In this document: piece by piece, positions 59,961 through 64,000 of the stretch | Numbering within the stretch: the stretch's first letter is position 1 | Layout of the letters: each line of letters begins with the position of its first letter | The notes under the pieces: model-generated | The model's database searches: none | The model's input: only the letters and a program-made list of their open reading frames with translations | What the model was told of the DNA's origin: nothing | Assembly (NCBI GenBank): GCA_036924285.1 | Contig: JAYKYS010000001.1 | Location: forward strand, 9,635,501-9,699,500 | Origin: Asterella californica | Lineage: Eukaryota; Streptophyta; Marchantiopsida; Marchantiales; Aytoniaceae | DNA: 64,000 nt | Direction of reading: 5' to 3' | Program-made: the position numbers and the translations under genes

Positions 59961-60730
59961 GAGAAGAAGATTGGTAGAAATCAGCATATTCTTCAATTCA
60001 GAGATCCAGTCAGCCATGGAGTTGGTCGAGAAGCGTACGATGGCTCAAGAGAAGTCACTATGACATGGGTTCGATCTACACACCTCGATGTAGTAAGATG
60101 AGGTGTAGAAGAAGGTGGACATGCTCGAAGTCAACCTCCTCACTACAGAGAAGCTTGCAGCGAAGTACAAGGCGGAAACATCTACTTCTGCCAAGGAGTT
60201 GATGCAGCTTAGGAAGAGCAACTAGGAGTCGCAGGCACGATTGCAAGAGCATGAACGGTAGGTTTTGTGGATCAGAGGCAAGGTCATTGCTCTCGCAGAA
60301 GAGAGATGACATAGAGCTACAAAAGCACAAGCCGCAACAAAGAAGAAGTAACGAGAAGAAGCAGAACCCTGAGCGTAAGAGATCATGGCATAAATGATGG
60401 AAGCACTTTGCAAGAAGTTCAACTTCACGCGGGTGGGAAGCTTCTTACCCTAGCTCAAGAGTGGGATGACGATTCCAAAGGGATGCTAGTGGAATGCAAA
60501 GAGAGCATGTTCCGCTATATGGATCGGTAGATTGAGAGTCTGAAAATGCTTTACGGTCTTCTCTCGATTTCCCAACACATAGCTACGTCTTCTCTAGTAC
60601 CAAGACCAAAGATCACGAGAGATCTGGAGAAGGAGGAGTCTGACATTGCTGTCCACTTGGTAGTGACAACATTAGAAGCCGAGAAGACTGCAGAAGCAGC
60701 CCTAGAAGACAAGGTGTCTTTTGGATGACA
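59961..60730 (+). pseudogene. E coiled-coil-rich ORF remnant
   Basis: Reading frames here give Glu/Lys/Gln/Ala-rich stretches (L-A-A-K-Y-K-A-E, K-E-L-M-Q-L-R-K-S-N, E-S-Q-A-R-L-Q-E-H-E-R) with a heptad-like look, so a coiled coil is likely. Many TAG and TGA codons stand where Gln and Arg would suit (CAG to TAG, CGA to TGA), plus at least one frameshift; a short open part is 60546-60728. No enzyme motif. It continues the E coding region interrupted at 28747. Confidence 0.45.
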
Positions 60731-62337
60731 GGAAGTAGAGATGTCTTCTCAAGTGTTTCGAGTGGAGGAGTTGACCCTCTGACCACTGTGAGGTCATCTC
60801 AGCTCCCATTGTCTAACAAGTGCCGCAGAAGAGTCAAGAAGCGTAAGTGGACTTCACTTCCAAGAAGACGCTTCTGTCCTCCGAAGCCACCCTAGAATAG
60901 CAAGTTGTGATTGTCGAGGAGGGAGTCACCTCAACCACACCCGAGGTACCAGCAGGACTTCTCACTTTATCAGAGGTCAACTTAAGAGTTCGGGTAGGAG
61001 AGGATCCAGTGGAGATCGTGTGGTGTCCAAAATTTGCAAGATTGGAGATTTTTCTAAATTTTTGAAGTTAAAAACGTGTCTATGTAATTGAAGTAGCCTT
61101 ATTACTTAAGATTACACTTTGCTTAGCGAGAAGATGATCTTAAGGGCTTTTTGTAGAAGCATGTCGACTTCTTCCAAAGCTAGAAGACGTCTGTTGAACC
61201 TTATCTTCCAAAGATGGAAGACGGAAGATCTACATCTTCTGAAAACGGCGACTTCGACTTCGGGGTACCAACATCACGCCATATCCGTGAAGGAGTAGGT
61301 GTACCACCAAGTAGTAGGTAAGTCAGGGTAACTTGTGGCATTAACCTAAATCGCTCGAAGAAGATACAAGGTGAGTGCATTAGTATAAAATCGATGGCCT
61401 GTTTTTTGCACTAAAAGTCGAATGTGCATTGAGGGATCGATTGCACCCGAGGTATCGAAGTAGGTCTTGGAAGCAAAGAAAGCTGAAATCAAAAACACCT
61501 AGGATTGAATTGAGAGAGAGTGAGGTCAATTTCTCAACTAGGAAGCATATTCGAGCTGAAGGAGTCCATGAGGACTTCGAGAAGCAGAAATTGAAGATCG
61601 ATTAGGAATCAGAGAGAAGCTTTGAGACAAAAGCGAGAATCGATTGCAGCAACAAAGGGGCGCATCTCAAGATTGACGAAGAAGCAAGATCGTGGTACCA
61701 CATCAAAGGTGAAATTGAAAGTTGGAAGCACGCGGAAGACTTAAGGTGCAACAAAAGCAGCCGAAAGAAGTACTGAGGTTCTTCCCGTGTTCTATTTTTT
61801 TTCCCACCGCTTCTTACCTCTGATTTGATGTCCCTCGCGCTTCTCTGTCTTTTGTAGGAAGCCCATCGATCAATTTTCCTACCCTGAAATTCCTTCTATG
61901 AAAATTGGGCGTGGAAGTGCTAGCCAATTTTTGACAACCATCTTCCTACTTCTTCTCGAGTTGGAATTGAGCTTCCTTGTCTCTCATTCCTAAATTCGAA
62001 CACCTGAATATATGTTTCTCTACCCTAATGTACCTCTGTTCCTGAATCCGTGAGTAGAAGACGCTTCTGAAGATCTGCACATCTTCGGAAGACGCTTTTG
62101 AATGTATGAATGTCATCGAGAGATGACTATTTACGATTCGTATCAAGATTGGATTGGATTGGATTTTGTGTTGAGAGAAGCTTGGTACAAATCTTGAGTG
62201 AACTGGTGAGTTGATTATTGTTTTGAGAAGCTAGAAATGACGAACCAAGCCCGTGCCTCTTGATTTTTCGAGCTTGTCAATCCACAACTAGAGGGACTAT
62301 AAGGTTAGAAATGGCTAGCGGAATGCACGAGAAGACA
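60731..62337 (+). other. E 3' internal region, non-coding
   Basis: No convincing ORF. From about 61000 it is homologous to E' (22730 down to 21270, minus). Contains a TTTTTT run near 61795 and ends at GAATGCACGAGAAGAC before the C-type LTR remnant. The expected PPT and 3' LTR are missing. Confidence 0.5.
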
Positions 62338-63000
62338 TTGTCGCGTCAAATTTTTGTTGCGTGAAGGATGTCCAAGAAAACGTGAGGTTCTTGGCTGTGG
62401 AGATGTTGTGTGCTGAATAGAGACAAGACAGAGAAAAACAATCATGAAAACGAACACTGCAATATATACCAACTCCAAATGTATGTACACTGCCGGTTCT
62501 TTCTCCTGAGAGCACAGAACTGAGTAACAGACCAGAGCAGTCTGTAATCTGCTTCAAAGCCCCTAAAACAAGCCCATGAATCACAACCCTGATCCAAAAC
62601 GGCCGAAGCGTAGCTCAAAGTAAGAGAAACTTCTCTTTGCTAACAAAAAGAGCTGCACTAGTAACACACGATTGAAACCCAAGTCCAAACCACATCCACG
62701 TATAAGCTCTTAGCTAAAGCTAGCTACCACAAGCCCTATACAACCAACTAAGTCCTTAACGAACTCAAAAGGACGAAACCCGTAGCAAAGGAATCGATAA
62801 AGACCTATTTGAGAACTTTCTCCTTTCGTCAAACGATCTTCAGATGTCGATAGGTCTTCTTCCTTGACTCCGTTGACCTCAAGAACTATCGGATCCGACT
62901 CTCGATAGTCGAGATATAGCCGGTTTTTGGTCGCAGGTGATCGAACCTTCAAAAACTTCACCTTGCGGCTTAAAATCACACACCGCACAAACAGATCCGT
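62338..63000 (-). repeat. C-type LTR remnant (3' third), inverted
   Basis: The reverse complement matches about 43130-43771 of the C LTR, including the ...CGTGAAGGATGTCC... end region, with many substitutions. It abuts a plus-strand C-type gag at ~63008, so the two parts are in opposite orientation: a rearranged or doubly inserted remnant. Confidence 0.8.
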
Positions 63001-63007
63001 CTAAACT

Positions 63008-64000
63008 CTGTTGTGTGTGAACTTTGAAGAAGTGATTGGTAGTCATGAGTGGGGATAGGAAAGATAATTGAGACGTTTGAGTTAGCAACAGCTCCAAAGA
63101 TTAGAGATCACGTTACAATGTTAACGAAGCATTTTAACAAAGATTGAGAGACGTTTGCTCGTGCTTTGATAGATGAGTACTTCTTGGAGGACTCTGATCG
63201 ATTCACCAAGAAGTAATTCTTGGAGTGGGTTGAGCAACCAAGGGAGGGTTTACAAGTTATTGAGTTGCTCAGAGAGTTGAGAAGTAGTTTTCACGGCTGA
63301 CCAGTATGGAGAAGTTGACGTTGCAGTCCAACAAGACAGAGCTATTTCTTCGGACTACAGATGAGAAGTTGCATGAGAAGCTAGAGGTACTTCTGGAAGA
63401 CCGGGAAGAGGATGATGGATTGATCAGTAGCTGGAAGAAGGTTGAGGAAGCTGTTGGTCTGCTTACCAAGAGGGAGCGAAGACGAGAAAAGGTTCATGTT
63501 AGGAGACTAACACCAACACCGACTACTATAACACCTGTTCATGTAGTCCGACCAGCGATTCTTGTTGCTAGACAGGTAGTGCTAGTTGCTCCAGTTGCTC
63601 CATTTGCTCTAGTTGTTCAAGCATCTATAGTACCTCCGAAGGAGGATTCAAGTCTTGAGGAGATCATGCGTGGAATGCTAGACCTATAGATCAATCTCAC
63701 AAGATTGGAGGAGCAAGGGTCGACAAGCGGAGCGAAACCCGTTGGGAAGCAAGGTTGGATCCAACAATGTATTTGGTACGATGGTACTGATAATCCACAT
63801 AGACATTGCAAAGAGTTCAGTGATATAGCAAGGGGTGATCTTCTAGAAAGATGGGAAGGTAGCGCTGAGGTACTGGTGCACTTCTTTAGACCAACTTTGG
63901 TAGAGGGGGGATGAAGAAGTTGGTTGAGGACCACCTATCAACGCAAGCAGTTGCAATCATGGAAGTTGGAACCTATGGCACAAGGGTTGAGGATCAAGCT
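63008..64000 (+). pseudogene. gag: C-type gag remnant, cut by the window end
   Basis: Matches 35925 onward of C. A ~250-bp internal deletion follows the start (M-S-G-D then I-E-T-F-E-L-A). Stops and frameshifts follow; open parts are 63306-63689 and 63705-63914. The zinc knuckle has decayed: C-I-W-Y-D-G-T-D-N-P-H-R-H-C has lost a Cys and the His. It continues past the window edge. Confidence 0.88.

Larger units (their letters stand above)
25015..62337 (+). mobile_element. E: LTR element with no visible polymerase, split by nested insertions
   Basis: Pieces in order: LTR 25015-27410 (with solo LTR F inside), internal 27411-28747, a 31-kb nest (A, D, C, G), then internal 59961-62337. Together the internal region is about 3.7 kb. 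It codes for a gag-like ORF and a coiled-coil-rich ORF, both broken, and I find no RT, RNase H or integrase motif. The 3' LTR is missing because a C-type remnant begins at 62338. Homology with E' (20867-22730) supports the 3' internal part and the LTR. It may have been mobilised in trans. Confidence 0.6.

Overview
This window is eukaryotic and is almost entirely transposable elements. I see no intact host gene, no rRNA and no canonical tRNA gene. A primer-binding site of sequence TGGTATCAGAGC (6096-6107, minus), the form complementary to plant initiator-tRNA-Met, a chromodomain integrase and a Tat/Athila-like reverse transcriptase point to a streptophyte (land plant or charophyte alga). The dominant Ty3/gypsy lineage here, with a D-H-G-S protease and an FLDD reverse transcriptase followed by I-P-I-K-G, reminds me of elements from charophytes and basidiomycetes. 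The genus is a guess (Chara-like) and is not proven by the sequence.

Names used below: Chr1 = chromovirus 508-6615 (-). B = 7432-17596 (+), C = 34017-43771 (+) and D = 31119-59919 (-) are long-LTR (about 2 kb) gypsy elements of the D-H-G-S lineage. G = 46982-55720 (+) is Tat/Athila-like. E = about 25015-62337 (+) is a long element in which no polymerase is visible. A and F are solo long LTRs. E' is a partial E copy at 20867-22730 (-).

Left part (1-18.1 kb): a decayed hAT-type transposase gene on the minus strand (18106 down to 306) was split by two retrotransposons, B and Chr1. Joining the three pieces restores a recognisable colinear order of hAT motifs. The extreme left is a C-type LTR end cut by the window edge. 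Middle (18.2-25 kb): an old, heavily mutated D-H-G-S pol fragment, a piece of E (E'), an LTR-like remnant, a Ty1/copia protease remnant and about 0.8 kb that I cannot assign. Right part (25-62.3 kb): one deep nest. E was hit by solo LTR F and by solo LTR A. A was hit by the full-length element D. D was hit by C (inside integrase) and by G (inside protease). Target-site duplications and reading frames restored across the junctions support this order. The end (62.3-64 kb) is a rearranged C-type remnant.

The most unusual observation is a pair of small homologous ORFs (71 and 67 codons, 5-6 nt apart) at the 5' end of the predicted transcripts of two unrelated retrotransposon types. It lies inside the LTR of D and A and in the leader between PBS and gag of Chr1, with a third diverged copy in solo LTR F. 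The lengths are identical across the lineages, with no indels and many synonymous differences, which suggests a selected protein of unknown function. Other points of note: the long-LTR lineage uses 4-bp target sites of the form (A/C)CG(T/C); element B carries a tRNA-like, SINE-like segment inside its LTR; G has two additional ORFs before gag; and most nonsense mutations are C-to-T or G-to-A transitions.
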